From contig JAPJQL010000018.1 of the NCBI GenBank assembly GCA_030825115.1, forward strand, positions 13,987 to 65,333: a stretch of DNA of 51,347 nt, written 5' to 3'. This stretch comes from Lachnospiraceae bacterium (lineage in GTDB: Bacteria; Bacillota; Clostridia; Lachnospirales; Lachnospiraceae). The notes under the pieces are model-generated. The model was not told where the DNA came from and made no database searches. It was given only the letters and a program-made list of their open reading frames with translations. Position 1 is the stretch's first letter; each line of letters begins with the position of its first letter. Positions 1-8,067 of this stretch are shown one piece after another. The translations under genes and the position numbers were made by a program.

Positions 1-66
1 GGCGAAGCCCGTGAGCGAAATGGAGCGAAGCGGAATTGAGCTCAGCACTGCGGGGTCGCGGGAAGC
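1..66. repeat. 66-bp direct repeat, copy 1
   Basis: This segment recurs at 135-200 with only about three differing bases, clustered near the 3' end (GGTCGC here, GGCAGC in the second copy). It contains the heptamer GCGAAGC more than once. No coding sequence is apparent. The window edge cuts whatever lies to the left, so the repeat could be longer or have more copies. Confidence 0.85.
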
Positions 67-134
67 GAAAGGGTCAGTAAAAGAGTTCCGTTGTGCTTGC
101 ACAAAAGGAAATCTTTTGCAGGCACATTTCATAG

Positions 135-200
135 GGCGAAGCCCGTGAGCGAAATGGAGCGAAGCGGAATTGAGCTCAGCACTGCGGGGCAGCGGGAAGC
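135..200. repeat. 66-bp direct repeat, copy 2
   Basis: Second copy of the 1-66 repeat, 134 bp downstream and ending 39 bp before the flavoprotein start codon. The spacer (67-134) differs between copies and holds small dyads such as TTGTGC-TT-GCACAA. The pair looks like an intergenic repeat family rather than a gene remnant. No transposase is nearby. Confidence 0.85.
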
Positions 201-239
201 ACCTATGGGCTCTACACCACAAAACAACGAGAGGCATAT

Positions 240-1910
240 ATGAGCAGTAATAAAAATAAAATTCAAACCGATGTGCTCATAATAGGCGCCGGGCTTGCCG
301 GCATCATGGCGGCAATCTCGGCGGCGGAAGCCGGGGCAGAAGTAACGCTGGTCAGCAGCGGAGCTACCTGCTCCGGCTCCAGTTTTTATCCGGGCACATG
401 GGGATTTGGTCTGGTCGGACCGGAAAATGAAGAGGATGAGAAGGATTTGGCAGACACCATCATGCGTGTGGGCTGTCAGATTCCGGACAGGGAACTGGTG
501 GAAGTTTTTGTTTCCCATATCAATGAAAGCATCGCATATCTGGAACAGATGGGAGTTCCCTTAAAGAAGGCAGACAATCCGGAGGAGCGGGAATTCATCC
601 CCTGTTTTGATTACAAATGCCGAAGCTGGCATGGAATTGTAAAAGAAGAGGCAAAGCCGGTATTTCTGGCACGGTTAAACGAGTTGGGGGTAAAGCTGCT
701 GCCCCGCACGGAGGTGACAGAACTTGTTCTGGACCGGGATATAAAGGAGTCCGCCCGGGATACAGAGACGCCTGCCCGCGTCGTCGGAGCGATTGCAGTC
801 CGGGATGGGAATGAACTGGTGGAGTTCAGAAGCAAAAGTACAATTATCGCTTCCGGCGGCGTCGGAGGTCTCTACCGTTACCGCCTCAATCCCGGAGATG
901 TCACCGGCATGGGACAGTATCTGGCACTGAATGCAGGAGCAAAGCTGGTGAATCTGGAGTTTATGCAGATGATGCCGGGATTTTTGTCACCGGCCTATGG
1001 CACGGTGTTCAATGAAAAAATTTTCCGCTATACCGAGTCGCCGGCATACGACGGGTGGGGCGAAGAAGAGCGCAGAGAACTGTTGGAACTCCGGTCTGGT
1101 CACGGTCCCTACAGCAGCAGGCTGAAATCAGGGCGTGTGGATGAAGCGCTGGCAGCTGCCTGGGCAAGAGAGCCGGAGGGGGTTTTGGTCCGTTATACCC
1201 CAAAGATGAAAGAACATCAGCCGGAGTTTGTCAAAACTTATTTTGAGTGGCTGGAGCGGGAAAAACACCTGACTGTAGATGACCCGGTGAGGGTGGGAAT
1301 CTTTGCTCATGCTTCCAATGGCGGAATTCGCATTGATTCGCATGGATATACCGGTGTTCCTGGTCTCTATGCCTGCGGTGAGGTGACCGGAGGGATGCAT
1401 GGGGCCGACCGGCTGGGCGGGCTCTCCACAGCCAACGGCCTGGTTTTCGGACGACTGTCGGGCAGAGCAGCGGCCCGGGCGGCATCTGAGATACGGACAC
1501 AGGCAGCTGAACGATGGCTGAACGATGATGGGGCAGGGAAAAAACAGGATGACCTGGATCAGGCAAAGCAGTTTGCTGTCATAAAAAAAGTGAGAATGGA
1601 ACTGAAGGACCGTATGAGTGCCCATGCGATGATCGGGCGGAGCGAAACAGGATGTGAAGTGATGCTTGACTGGCTGGCAAAGCAGGAAAGACAGTGGGGC
1701 GGGAAGGCAGACGTAAAAGGAGTGCCTGGTCTATACCTGGAGCACTGCAGGCTGAAGGCGGAACTTGGAGTTGCCGCCTGTATGATCAGGGCCGTACAGA
1801 TGAGGAGAGAAAGCAGGGGGTCTCATAACAGGGCTGATTATCCGCGGGAAGAGGCAGCCTGGGCCCGTCCGATTCTTGTTGATCTGCATGGCGCTTCCTT
1901 TGACATTTGA
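240..1910 (+). CDS. FAD-dependent oxidoreductase, fumarate reductase/L-aspartate oxidase flavoprotein type
   Basis: A 556-residue flavoprotein. The N-terminus carries a dinucleotide-binding motif (IIGAGLAGIMAA, about residues 14-25). The C-terminal half has the family's second FAD signature (GLYACGEVTGGMHGADRLGG, about 377-396) followed by STANGL. This resembles the flavoprotein subunits of fumarate reductase, succinate dehydrogenase and L-aspartate oxidase (NadB). The usual NadB partners nadA and nadC are absent, and no iron-sulfur or membrane subunit follows, so the substrate is unknown. A GAGAGG ribosome site at 229-234 supports the ATG at 240. The gene stands alone between the 66-bp repeats and the Rpn pseudogene. 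The fold assignment is secure; the reaction is not. Confidence 0.8.
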   Translation: MSSNKNKIQTDVLIIGAGLAGIMAAISAAEAGAEVTLVSSGATCSGSSFYPGTWGFGLVGPENEEDEKDLADTIMRVGCQIPDRELVEVFVSHINESIAYLEQMGVPLKKADNPEEREFIPCFDYKCRSWHGIVKEEAKPVFLARLNELGVKLLPRTEVTELVLDRDIKESARDTETPARVVGAIAVRDGNELVEFRSKSTIIASGGVGGLYRYRLNPGDVTGMGQYLALNAGAKLVNLEFMQMMPGFLSPAYGTVFNEKIFRYTESPAYDGWGEEERRELLELRSGHGPYSSRLKSGRVDEALAAAWAREPEGVLVRYTPKMKEHQPEFVKTYFEWLEREKHLTVDDPVRVGIFAHASNGGIRIDSHGYTGVPGLYACGEVTGGMHGADRLGGLSTANGLVFGRLSGRAAARAASEIRTQAAERWLNDDGAGKKQDDLDQAKQFAVIKKVRMELKDRMSAHAMIGRSETGCEVMLDWLAKQERQWGGKADVKGVPGLYLEHCRLKAELGVAACMIRAVQMRRESRGSHNRADYPREEAAWARPILVDLHGASFDI

Positions 1911-1918
1911 AATGATGC

Positions 1919-1947
1919 TTGCACTCCATTGACCGCCTTGTTATAAT
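1919..1947 (+). promoter_or_regulatory. Candidate sigma-A promoter for the Rpn remnant
   Basis: TTGCAC (1919-1924) and TATAAT (1942-1947) are separated by 17 bp. The segment lies just after the flavoprotein stop and 54 bp before the remnant's ATG. Confidence 0.5.
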
Positions 1948-2000
1948 AAAATTACGAATAGGATCACACCGCTTCTGTTACATCGGAAAGGCGGAAGTGA

Positions 2001-2595
2001 ATGGCAGGGAAAAAGGCATTTCATGAGTTACATTTTGCAGATGCATTTATGTTTGCGGCGGCGATGGAGGATGAGGAGATTTGCCGTGGTGTTCTGGAAC
2101 GGGTGCTTGAGATACCGATTCGGCAGGTAAAGGTCCGTGTAGAAAAGACGCTTTTGGTAAATTCTGATTATCGGGGCATACCGGTATACCTTTGATTCCA
2201 GATGCAGGGAGACAGGAGAACCGATCGGTGATGGGACCATGAGGATTTTTCTGAATACAAAAGGAAAACATCCAGAGAAGGTTTCTCCTGAGCTGGTGCG
2301 TTTTCTCAAGTATATAGAGGACGCCGCCCCGGCAGAAGGTGAATGCCCGGATGAACTGATTGACCAGATTGAGAACCGGATAACCAGCCTTAAGCGGGAA
2401 CGCGGAATGGAGGTAAATTATATGCTGTTCAGTGAGATGCTTGATGAGGAACGGATGGAAGGACGGGAAGAAGGCGAGGACCGGATCGCCAGGCTGAACC
2501 TTCTGCTCCTTGCAGAGAACCGGTATGAGGATTTGAAACGGGTGTCGCAGGACAAGGCGTATCGGGAACATTTATTGGAATCTATGGGCATCTGA
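2001..2595 (+). pseudogene. Rpn/PD-(D/E)XK nuclease family transposase, internally deleted and frameshifted
   Basis: Two open fragments belong to one ancestral Rpn (recombination-promoting nuclease, YhgA-like) gene. The first (2001-2195) has the family N-terminus and runs to the DYRGIPV segment. The second is readable in another frame from about 2184 (YTFDSRCRETGEPIGDGT) through the ATG at 2239 to 2595. It gives the typical C-terminal part (FLNTKG motif, then an acidic helix ending EGREEGED). The central catalytic core normally found between these parts is missing, so roughly 60-100 residues have been lost at the frame junction near 2180-2190. The product cannot be an active nuclease. The remnant is consistent with decay of a mobile or domesticated nuclease gene common in this bacterial group. 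Confidence 0.75.
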
Positions 2596-2618
2596 CCCGG
2601 ATGAACAGGGATTCCACA

Positions 2619-2682
2619 TATAGAAGCCAGAGGTATGCGGCTTCGGCTGCCGCCGGCATCTATGCCGGCAGCAGTATCTATA
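2619..2682. repeat. Imperfect inverted-repeat structure in the 387-bp gap before the RpiR gene
   Basis: The gap from 2596 to 2982 has no gene. It holds an imperfect stem structure bounded by TATAGA and TCTATA, with a perfect inner hairpin GCCGGCAT-CT-ATGCCGGC at 2652-2669. A weaker dyad, ATTCTTA/TAAGAAT, follows at 2696-2723. No T tract follows the strong hairpin, so an intrinsic terminator is unlikely. The rest of the gap is AT-rich and leads into the promoter at 2836. Confidence 0.5.
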
Positions 2683-2835
2683 AGGCATCAGAATAATTCT
2701 TAATCTTTGCAGTCCATAAGAATGAAAATGAGATTGAAAAAATAAACAAAAAACGAGAGATGAATCGGGGTAAGGTGGATTCTATTCGGCAAATCGACAG
2801 GAAAATATAAGGAAGAAATTTTTTTTTATTCAATA

Positions 2836-2864
2836 TTGACAAAATTTCGTTCCACTCTTATAAT
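2836..2864 (+). promoter_or_regulatory. Sigma-A promoter of the RpiR-type regulator gene
   Basis: Consensus hexamers TTGACA (2836-2841) and TATAAT (2859-2864) are 17 bp apart. The 27 bp ending at the -35 box (2815-2841) match 24 of 27 bp at 3869-3895 upstream of the ABC operon. A shared binding site, probably for the regulator itself, is the simplest reading. Confidence 0.8.
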
Positions 2865-2982
2865 CGAATTAGAACTATAGCAGGCATGCAGGATACAACC
2901 GTGTTGTGTGTATTTTCGTATGCCTTTATCCGATTTTGGGAATATAGAAGACAGAAGGCAAGGGACAGGAGGGAACAGGAAG

Positions 2983-3837
2983 ATGGAGGGCGATTTTTTA
3001 ACAAAGGTACGGTCGGCATATAATCAGTTTACAAAAGCTGAAAAAAAAGTGGCGGATTATATTCTTCAACAGCCAAAAACGGTGCTGTTTATGTCCATTA
3101 CAGATTTGGCAGAGGCATGTGAAGTGGGGGATACCAGTGTATTCCGGTTCTGCAAGACGATGGACCTGAAAGGATATCAGGAGTTTAAGATGATGCTTTC
3201 CCTGAGTCTGAGGGACGGGGAAGGGAATGCCCGGGAATTTGCGGGAGATATCACGTTAGATGATAATTTTTCGGATTTGGCGCGGAAGGTGCTCAATACC
3301 AATGTCAATGCCCTGACAGAGACGTATTCTCTGTTGGATGAGGAGGTTTTTGGCAAGGCGATTGATGCGCTTAACGATGCGAAGCGGATTTATTTTTTTG
3401 GAGTGGGAGCCAGCCTGCTGACTGCCATGAAGGCGATGAACAAGTTTTTGCGGATTGAGCCGAAGGTATACTGTATCCAGGATTCCCATATGCAGGCGAT
3501 GGCTGCATCCATGTTGGGACCAGGTGATGTGGCTGTGCTGATCTCTTATTCCGGCGCGACGAAGGATACCATCCATGTGGCGGAAGTTGTAAAGAAAACG
3601 GGGGCAAAGATCATCTGCATCACAAGATTTGTAAAATCACCGCTGACTTCTTACTCTGACATTACGCTTTTGTGCGGGGCGAATGAAGGACCGCTGCAGG
3701 GCGGATCCACCTCTGCGGAGATCAGCCAGCTCTTCCTGATCGACTTGATGTACACCGAGTATTATCGGCGTTATTTCAGCAAATGTAGCAAAAATAACGA
3801 AAGAACATCGGCGTCGGTATTGGAAAAATTGTGTTAA
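2983..3837 (+). CDS. RpiR/MurR-family transcriptional regulator (HTH plus SIS domain)
   Basis: A 284-residue protein from the ATG at 2983, which has an AGGAGG site 9 bp upstream. The frame is open back to 2908, but that start has no ribosome site. The N-terminal HTH_6 domain (about 1-75) includes FTKAEKKVADYIL and a recognition region near DTSVFRFCKTMDLKGYQEFK. A SIS phosphosugar-binding domain follows (about 110-260, with FFGVGAS and the ISYSGATKDT loop typical of sugar-phosphate binders). Family members sense a sugar phosphate and control uptake or catabolism of the cognate sugar. It sits directly upstream of the ABC transporter operon and shares a promoter-proximal motif with it, so it most likely controls both. 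The ligand cannot be told from sequence. Confidence 0.9.
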   Translation: MEGDFLTKVRSAYNQFTKAEKKVADYILQQPKTVLFMSITDLAEACEVGDTSVFRFCKTMDLKGYQEFKMMLSLSLRDGEGNAREFAGDITLDDNFSDLARKVLNTNVNALTETYSLLDEEVFGKAIDALNDAKRIYFFGVGASLLTAMKAMNKFLRIEPKVYCIQDSHMQAMAASMLGPGDVAVLISYSGATKDTIHVAEVVKKTGAKIICITRFVKSPLTSYSDITLLCGANEGPLQGGSTSAEISQLFLIDLMYTEYYRRYFSKCSKNNERTSASVLEKLC

Positions 3838-3868
3838 ATAAAAAAAATTCCTAAAACAATTTGGAAAA

Positions 3869-3918
3869 GAAAATTTTTTTTATTTAACATTGACAAAAGA
3901 AAATTTTCGTAATATAAT
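3869..3918 (+). promoter_or_regulatory. Promoter and probable RpiR operator of the ABC operon
   Basis: TTGACA (3890-3895) and TATAAT (3913-3918) are spaced by 17 bp. A perfect palindrome, GAAAATTTTC (3899-3908), lies in the spacer. The segment 3869-3895 is 24/27 identical to 2815-2841 in front of the regulator gene. A leader of about 95 nt separates the promoter from the first start codon. Confidence 0.75.
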
Positions 3919-4015
3919 ATGTTTAACAACGAGGGCGTGGCGGAAATCAATAGAGCGGTTGATATCCAATGCGTCTTTTTTGCCAGAACGAACCGATTAT
4001 AAAGGAGGAAAAGCA

Positions 4016-5341
4016 ATGAAAAAGATTTTATCGTTAGGATTGGCAACAGCTCTGGTAGCAACAACACTCGCAGGATGCGGCGGCAGTAAGCCGGCAGAGA
4101 CTACGGCAGCTCCGGCAGCGGCAGAGACTACCGCAGCAGCGGCAGCTGAGGGGACGACAGAGGCAGCGGCCCAGACTACAGATATCGTATGGTGGGCATT
4201 CCCGACCTTTGGCGTGGACACCGGATACGAGCAGGAGGTTGTGGACGCGTTCCATGCAGCACATCCTGAGATCAATGTTAAGGTTGAGTACATAGACTTT
4301 ACATCCGGACCGGATAAGCTGACTGCAGCATTGACTTCCGGCACGGCGCCTGATATCCTTTTCGACGCACCGGGACGTATCATCGAGTTTGGTGAGGCAG
4401 GCTATCTGGTACCGCTGGACGACATGCTGGATGAGTTAAAGAGTGATCTGACCAGCCAGTCTCTGGTGGAGACCTGTGTTGGCGCGGACGGCACTGCATG
4501 GATGTATCCGATTTCTTCTTCTCCGTTCTACATGGGACTGAACAAGGAAGCTCTGGAAGCAGCAGACGCACTTCAGTATGTGAATCTGGAAGGCGACCGT
4601 ACCTGGACTACCGAGAATTTTGTAAAGATGTGTGAGGCGCTCCGTGATGCAGCTCCGACCCAGGTTCCTGGCATTGTATACTGCGGCGGACAGGGCGGCG
4701 ACCAGGGTACCCGTGCTCTTGTCAACAATCTGTATGGCTCTTCCATCGTAGGCGCTGACGGCAAGTGGAATATCGATGAGAACGGCGTGAAAGCGCTGAC
4801 TCTGTTAAAGAGCATGTATGACAGCAAGGCGATTGACGCTGGTTTTGATATGGCAGCGGCTGACGAGCTGCAGAAGTTCCAGCAGGAGACCTGTGCGATG
4901 ACATTCTGCTTTGGTACTTCCAGTGAAGTAACCTATGCATCTGAGGATTATACCCAGATTGCGGTTCCGTTCCCGTCAGAGAATGGTAAACCGTCCTTAG
5001 AGTACCTGGTAAACGGCTTCTGTGTATTTGATAATAAGTCCGACGAGCGTGCGGCAGCAGCAAAAGAGTTCGTGAAGTTCATCTGTGATGATGCTGAATG
5101 GGGACCAAAGAGCGTGGTTAAAACCAATGCATTCCCGGTTCGTACTTCCTTCGGCGACCTGTATCCTGGCGATGAGCACAAAGCGATGCTGGCATCCTGG
5201 AGCCAGTACTATGGTCCGTACTACAATACCCGTGCAGGATTTGCAGCAATGCGTCCGCTGTGGTTCAATATGCTGCAGCAGGTATTTAACGGCACCGATC
5301 CGCAGGCAGCGGCTGATGAGTTTAACGCGTCTGCTAACTAG
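4016..5341 (+). CDS. Sugar-type ABC transporter substrate-binding lipoprotein
   Basis: A 441-residue extracytoplasmic solute-binding protein (SBP family 1). Its signal peptide ends in the lipobox LAGC with Cys21 as the lipidated residue. A low-complexity Ala/Thr/Glu linker follows (about 22-55), then the binding domain starting at IVWWAFPTFG. The ATG at 4016 follows AAAGGAGG; the longer open frame from 3890 begins inside the promoter and is not credible. It is the first gene of an operon with two permeases and should deliver a sugar or glycoside to them. A stable hairpin after the stop codon probably lets this gene be expressed above the permeases. The substrate is unknown, and no catabolic enzyme gene is linked. 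Confidence 0.92.
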   Translation: MKKILSLGLATALVATTLAGCGGSKPAETTAAPAAAETTAAAAAEGTTEAAAQTTDIVWWAFPTFGVDTGYEQEVVDAFHAAHPEINVKVEYIDFTSGPDKLTAALTSGTAPDILFDAPGRIIEFGEAGYLVPLDDMLDELKSDLTSQSLVETCVGADGTAWMYPISSSPFYMGLNKEALEAADALQYVNLEGDRTWTTENFVKMCEALRDAAPTQVPGIVYCGGQGGDQGTRALVNNLYGSSIVGADGKWNIDENGVKALTLLKSMYDSKAIDAGFDMAAADELQKFQQETCAMTFCFGTSSEVTYASEDYTQIAVPFPSENGKPSLEYLVNGFCVFDNKSDERAAAAKEFVKFICDDAEWGPKSVVKTNAFPVRTSFGDLYPGDEHKAMLASWSQYYGPYYNTRAGFAAMRPLWFNMLQQVFNGTDPQAAADEFNASAN

Positions 5342-5365
5342 TTGTTAATGTAAACATATTTTTAT

Positions 5366-5402
5366 GGCTCCCTTCCTCTGCCGAGCGCGGGGGGAGGGAG
5401 CC
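5366..5402 (+). other. Intercistronic hairpin after the binding-protein gene
   Basis: GGCTCCCTTCC (5366-5376) pairs with GGGAGGGAGCC (5392-5402), with one G-T pair. It has no downstream T tract and lies between the binding-protein stop and the first permease. Such hairpins commonly stabilise the upstream message or partly reduce read-through, which gives excess binding protein. Confidence 0.65.
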
Positions 5403-5428
5403 AAACTTTAGAGAGGGAGTGTGAACAC

Positions 5429-6373
5429 ATGGCAAATGCATCCACACAAAAGGACAGGCGTCCGGGGAAACAAAAAGCGCCTGCACGCAGTATGGTGCTT
5501 CAGCGCAGGGAGACAATGGTTTCGTATCTGTTTCTTCTGCCGGCGTTATTTTTCTTTTTCGGTTTCGTCATCATGCCGATGGCGAATGGCGTTATCACCA
5601 GCTTTACCAATGCCAGCTTTACAGATCCTAAGGGTAGTTTTGTAGGCTTTGCCAATTACGCCCGGCTTTTTCAGGATAAGATTTTCTTAAAATCAGCAGT
5701 AAATACCGTTATCATCGTGGCAGTATCCGTTCCTGCCGTTACCGCATTTTCCTTGTGGGTAGGTTCATCCATTTATAGAATGCGCTCGGGGATCCGTTCT
5801 TTCTTCCGCTGCGTGTTTTATCTGCCGGTTGTCACCGGTTCCGTGGCAGTTGTTGTGGTATGGAAATGGATGTTCGATAAGTATGACGGGCTTTTAAATT
5901 ACATCATCAAAGGTTTTGGCGGTCAGCCTCTTCCCTGGACTTCCGGTGAGTCTATGGCTTTATGGTGTATTATCCTGATCCTGTTTACGACTTCGATCGG
6001 CCAGCCGATCGTCCTCTATGTTGCGGCATTGGGGAATGTGGACAGTTCGCTGGAGGAAGCGGCAAAAGTGGATGGCGCCAATGATTTTCAGGTGTTTTGG
6101 AAGATTAAATGGCCGTCTATCATGCCGACTACGCTTTATGTGGCGGTCATTACCACGATCAACAGCTTCCAGTGTTTTGCCCTGATCCAGCTATTGACTT
6201 CTGGTGGTCCGAATTACAGCACCAGCACGGTTATGTACCTGTTGTATGAAATTGCGTTTAAGACGACCAAGGAGTTCGGTTATGCCGACGCCATGGGCGT
6301 GGTCCTGGCAATTGTCATAGCCCTGTTCAGCGCCCTGCAGTTTAAGGTGATGAACGGCGGAACTACAGAATAG
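5429..6373 (+). CDS. ABC transporter permease, MalF/UgpA type
   Basis: A 314-residue integral membrane protein with about six predicted membrane segments, the first around residues 29-51. The cytoplasmic EAA loop that contacts the ATPase is clear (EEAAKVDGANDFQVFWKIKWP region, about 208-228). The N-terminus has a basic extension rich in Lys and Arg. It pairs with the next permease to form the translocation pore for the substrate delivered by the upstream lipoprotein. An AGAGAGGGAG site precedes the ATG. No ATP-binding subunit is encoded in the operon, so a shared MsmK/UgpC-like ATPase from elsewhere is expected. Confidence 0.93.
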   Translation: MANASTQKDRRPGKQKAPARSMVLQRRETMVSYLFLLPALFFFFGFVIMPMANGVITSFTNASFTDPKGSFVGFANYARLFQDKIFLKSAVNTVIIVAVSVPAVTAFSLWVGSSIYRMRSGIRSFFRCVFYLPVVTGSVAVVVVWKWMFDKYDGLLNYIIKGFGGQPLPWTSGESMALWCIILILFTTSIGQPIVLYVAALGNVDSSLEEAAKVDGANDFQVFWKIKWPSIMPTTLYVAVITTINSFQCFALIQLLTSGGPNYSTSTVMYLLYEIAFKTTKEFGYADAMGVVLAIVIALFSALQFKVMNGGTTE

Positions 6374-6386
6374 GAGGGCAGAAGAT

Positions 6387-7271
6387 ATGGTAAGTAAGAA
6401 AAAAACGATAACTCCGTATTATTTGATCACAGTTGTCCTCCTTGCAGCGCTGGCTGTATTCTTCCTCTTTCCTCTGTACTGGATCATCACCGGTTCAGTA
6501 AAGGAGAAAAGCGACATCATCATCAAATCCGGCGAGATGGTAAAGTGGATTCCGACCACGGTGAGCTGGGATAACTACAGAAGGCTGTTTAAAAGCGGGA
6601 CGGAGCTGTTTGGCATAGGGATGCCGATGGCAATCAGGTGGCTGTTCAACAGTGTATTTATCTCGATTGTGGCGATGGGGCTTACCTGTGTTACTTCCTC
6701 TCTGGCAGGGTATGTGCTGGCAAAGAAGCGTTTCTGGGGCAAGAGCCTGATTTTCGGTCTGTTCGTGTGCGCGATGGCGCTTCCGAAACAGGTTATCCTG
6801 ATTCCTCTTATGAAACAGATGTCCGATCTTGGATTTTTAAAATCCGTATGGGGCTCCATGTTTGCGGTAATCTGCCCGGTAGTGGGCTGGCCGTTCGGCG
6901 TGTTTATGATGAAGCAGTTCTCGGAAAACATTCCGGTATCGCTCCTTGAAGCGGCACGGATTGACGGAGCAGGAGAACTGACCACGTTTATGAATGTGGC
7001 GTTTCCGATCATCAAACCAGGTTTTGGCGCGCTTGCAATCTTTACGTTCATCAACTCCTGGAATGAGTACCCTCTGCAGTTGGTCATGCTGACCCAGAAT
7101 GAGTCAAAGACGATTGCGCTGGGTATCGCGAGTAAGCTGAGCGAGATGTCCAATGACTTTGGACTGATCATGGCGGGTGCGGCGCTGGCGTCTGTGCCGA
7201 TCATCATTGTGTTCCTTTGCTTCCAGAGATACTTTACGCAGGGAATTACGATGGGGGCTGTGAAGGGCTAA
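6387..7271 (+). CDS. ABC transporter permease, MalG/UgpE type
   Basis: A 294-residue membrane protein with about six predicted membrane segments. Its EAA loop reads LLEAARIDGAGELTTFMNV (about 190-208). It starts 13 bp after the preceding permease, with GGAGGG upstream of the ATG. It is the last gene of the operon and is followed by a strong intrinsic terminator at 7300. Together with the MalF-type partner it forms the pore of a carbohydrate-uptake (CUT1-type) importer. Confidence 0.93.
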   Translation: MVSKKKTITPYYLITVVLLAALAVFFLFPLYWIITGSVKEKSDIIIKSGEMVKWIPTTVSWDNYRRLFKSGTELFGIGMPMAIRWLFNSVFISIVAMGLTCVTSSLAGYVLAKKRFWGKSLIFGLFVCAMALPKQVILIPLMKQMSDLGFLKSVWGSMFAVICPVVGWPFGVFMMKQFSENIPVSLLEAARIDGAGELTTFMNVAFPIIKPGFGALAIFTFINSWNEYPLQLVMLTQNESKTIALGIASKLSEMSNDFGLIMAGAALASVPIIIVFLCFQRYFTQGITMGAVKG

Positions 7272-7299
7272 GGCTGTCTGGATCAATGAAATGAGACGT

Positions 7300-7336
7300 A
7301 AAAAAGAACCGTTTAGCAATATGACGGTTCTTTTTT
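7300..7336 (+). terminator. Intrinsic terminator of the ABC operon
   Basis: A perfect 13-bp stem (AAAAAAGAACCGT at 7300-7312 with its complement at 7324-7336) encloses an 11-nt loop and ends in six T residues. The mirrored A tract could make it work in both directions. Confidence 0.9.
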
Positions 7337-7349
7337 GATGATAAAAGTA

Positions 7350-7392
7350 AAATAATTAATTATTTGACACACAATAATGAATATGGTAAGGT
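7350..7392 (+). promoter_or_regulatory. Promoter with overlapping 16-bp palindrome before the HTH/kinase pair
   Basis: TTGACA (7364-7369) and TAAGGT (7387-7392) are 17 bp apart. A perfect 16-bp palindrome, AAATAATTAATTATTT (7350-7365), overlaps the first two bases of the -35 box. This is the layout expected of an operator for the DNA-binding protein encoded immediately downstream. Confidence 0.6.
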
Positions 7393-7424
7393 AAAAGAAA
7401 CAGGAAGGAAAGGAGGGCGGACCG

Positions 7425-8063
7425 GTGGAAGCATCTGAGGAAAATAAAGGCATGCGCCAAATCTGCAGAGAGATTTTCGGGACTGATCAGATTGAGGAAC
7501 TGAAAAAAATCGCACATAAGGCGGCGCTGTATGATGAGCTGATGGAAGGCCGCCCTTTGAAAAATGTCAGGAAAGCGGGCAGGAAGGCGGGGATCAGCCA
7601 GCAGGATGTGGACTGTATGATAGAGCTGTATCATCAGGGAAAGAGCATTCAGATGATTGCCGAACAGCTTGGGGTCAGCAGACCGACCATATACCGCTAT
7701 CTTGGAGCCGAGAGGCGGATGGATACAGATCCGGATGTGGTGATGCGGATGAAATATATGCACAGAGATACCTTGTGCAGCGTGATTGACATTGATTTTA
7801 AGCATAAGAAGATTTACGTGACGAATAAGACCGATAAGATACTGCTGCGGGCATTTGGCGTGGTGACGGAGCCGACCTGGGACGATTTTTTGGAGTTTCT
7901 GGAGAGCCGCTGTTTTCCACGGACCCGTGCAGGGCTTAAGGACATTCTCAGGGATTTGGATCTGGACAGTTATGACCCGCTTCAGATCATTGAAAAAACG
8001 CAGGGGAGGATGGCAGAGGACCACCAGTGGATTCAGGTGATATACAAGGATGACGGGAGGTGA
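7425..8063 (+). CDS. Resolvase-type HTH protein with conserved C-terminal domain, partner of the HipA-like kinase
   Basis: A 212-residue protein. Residues 1-45 are helical and charged. Residues 53-92 form a resolvase-like helix-turn-helix (SIQMIAEQLGVSRPTIYRYLG). Residues 115-212 form a separate domain with the landmarks LLRAFGVV, DFLEFLESRCFPRTR, SYDPLQIIEKTQGRMAEDHQW. From memory, this C-terminal pattern recurs in proteins encoded beside HipA-like kinases in Firmicutes; that association is recalled and was not searched. The gene begins after AAGGAGGGCGG and stops 4 bp before the kinase ATG, so translation is coupled. It could serve as antitoxin and autorepressor acting at the palindrome at 7350. 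The HTH is clear; the antitoxin role is inferred. Confidence 0.75.
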   Translation: MEASEENKGMRQICREIFGTDQIEELKKIAHKAALYDELMEGRPLKNVRKAGRKAGISQQDVDCMIELYHQGKSIQMIAEQLGVSRPTIYRYLGAERRMDTDPDVVMRMKYMHRDTLCSVIDIDFKHKKIYVTNKTDKILLRAFGVVTEPTWDDFLEFLESRCFPRTRAGLKDILRDLDLDSYDPLQIIEKTQGRMAEDHQWIQVIYKDDGR

Positions 8064-8067
8064 CGGG

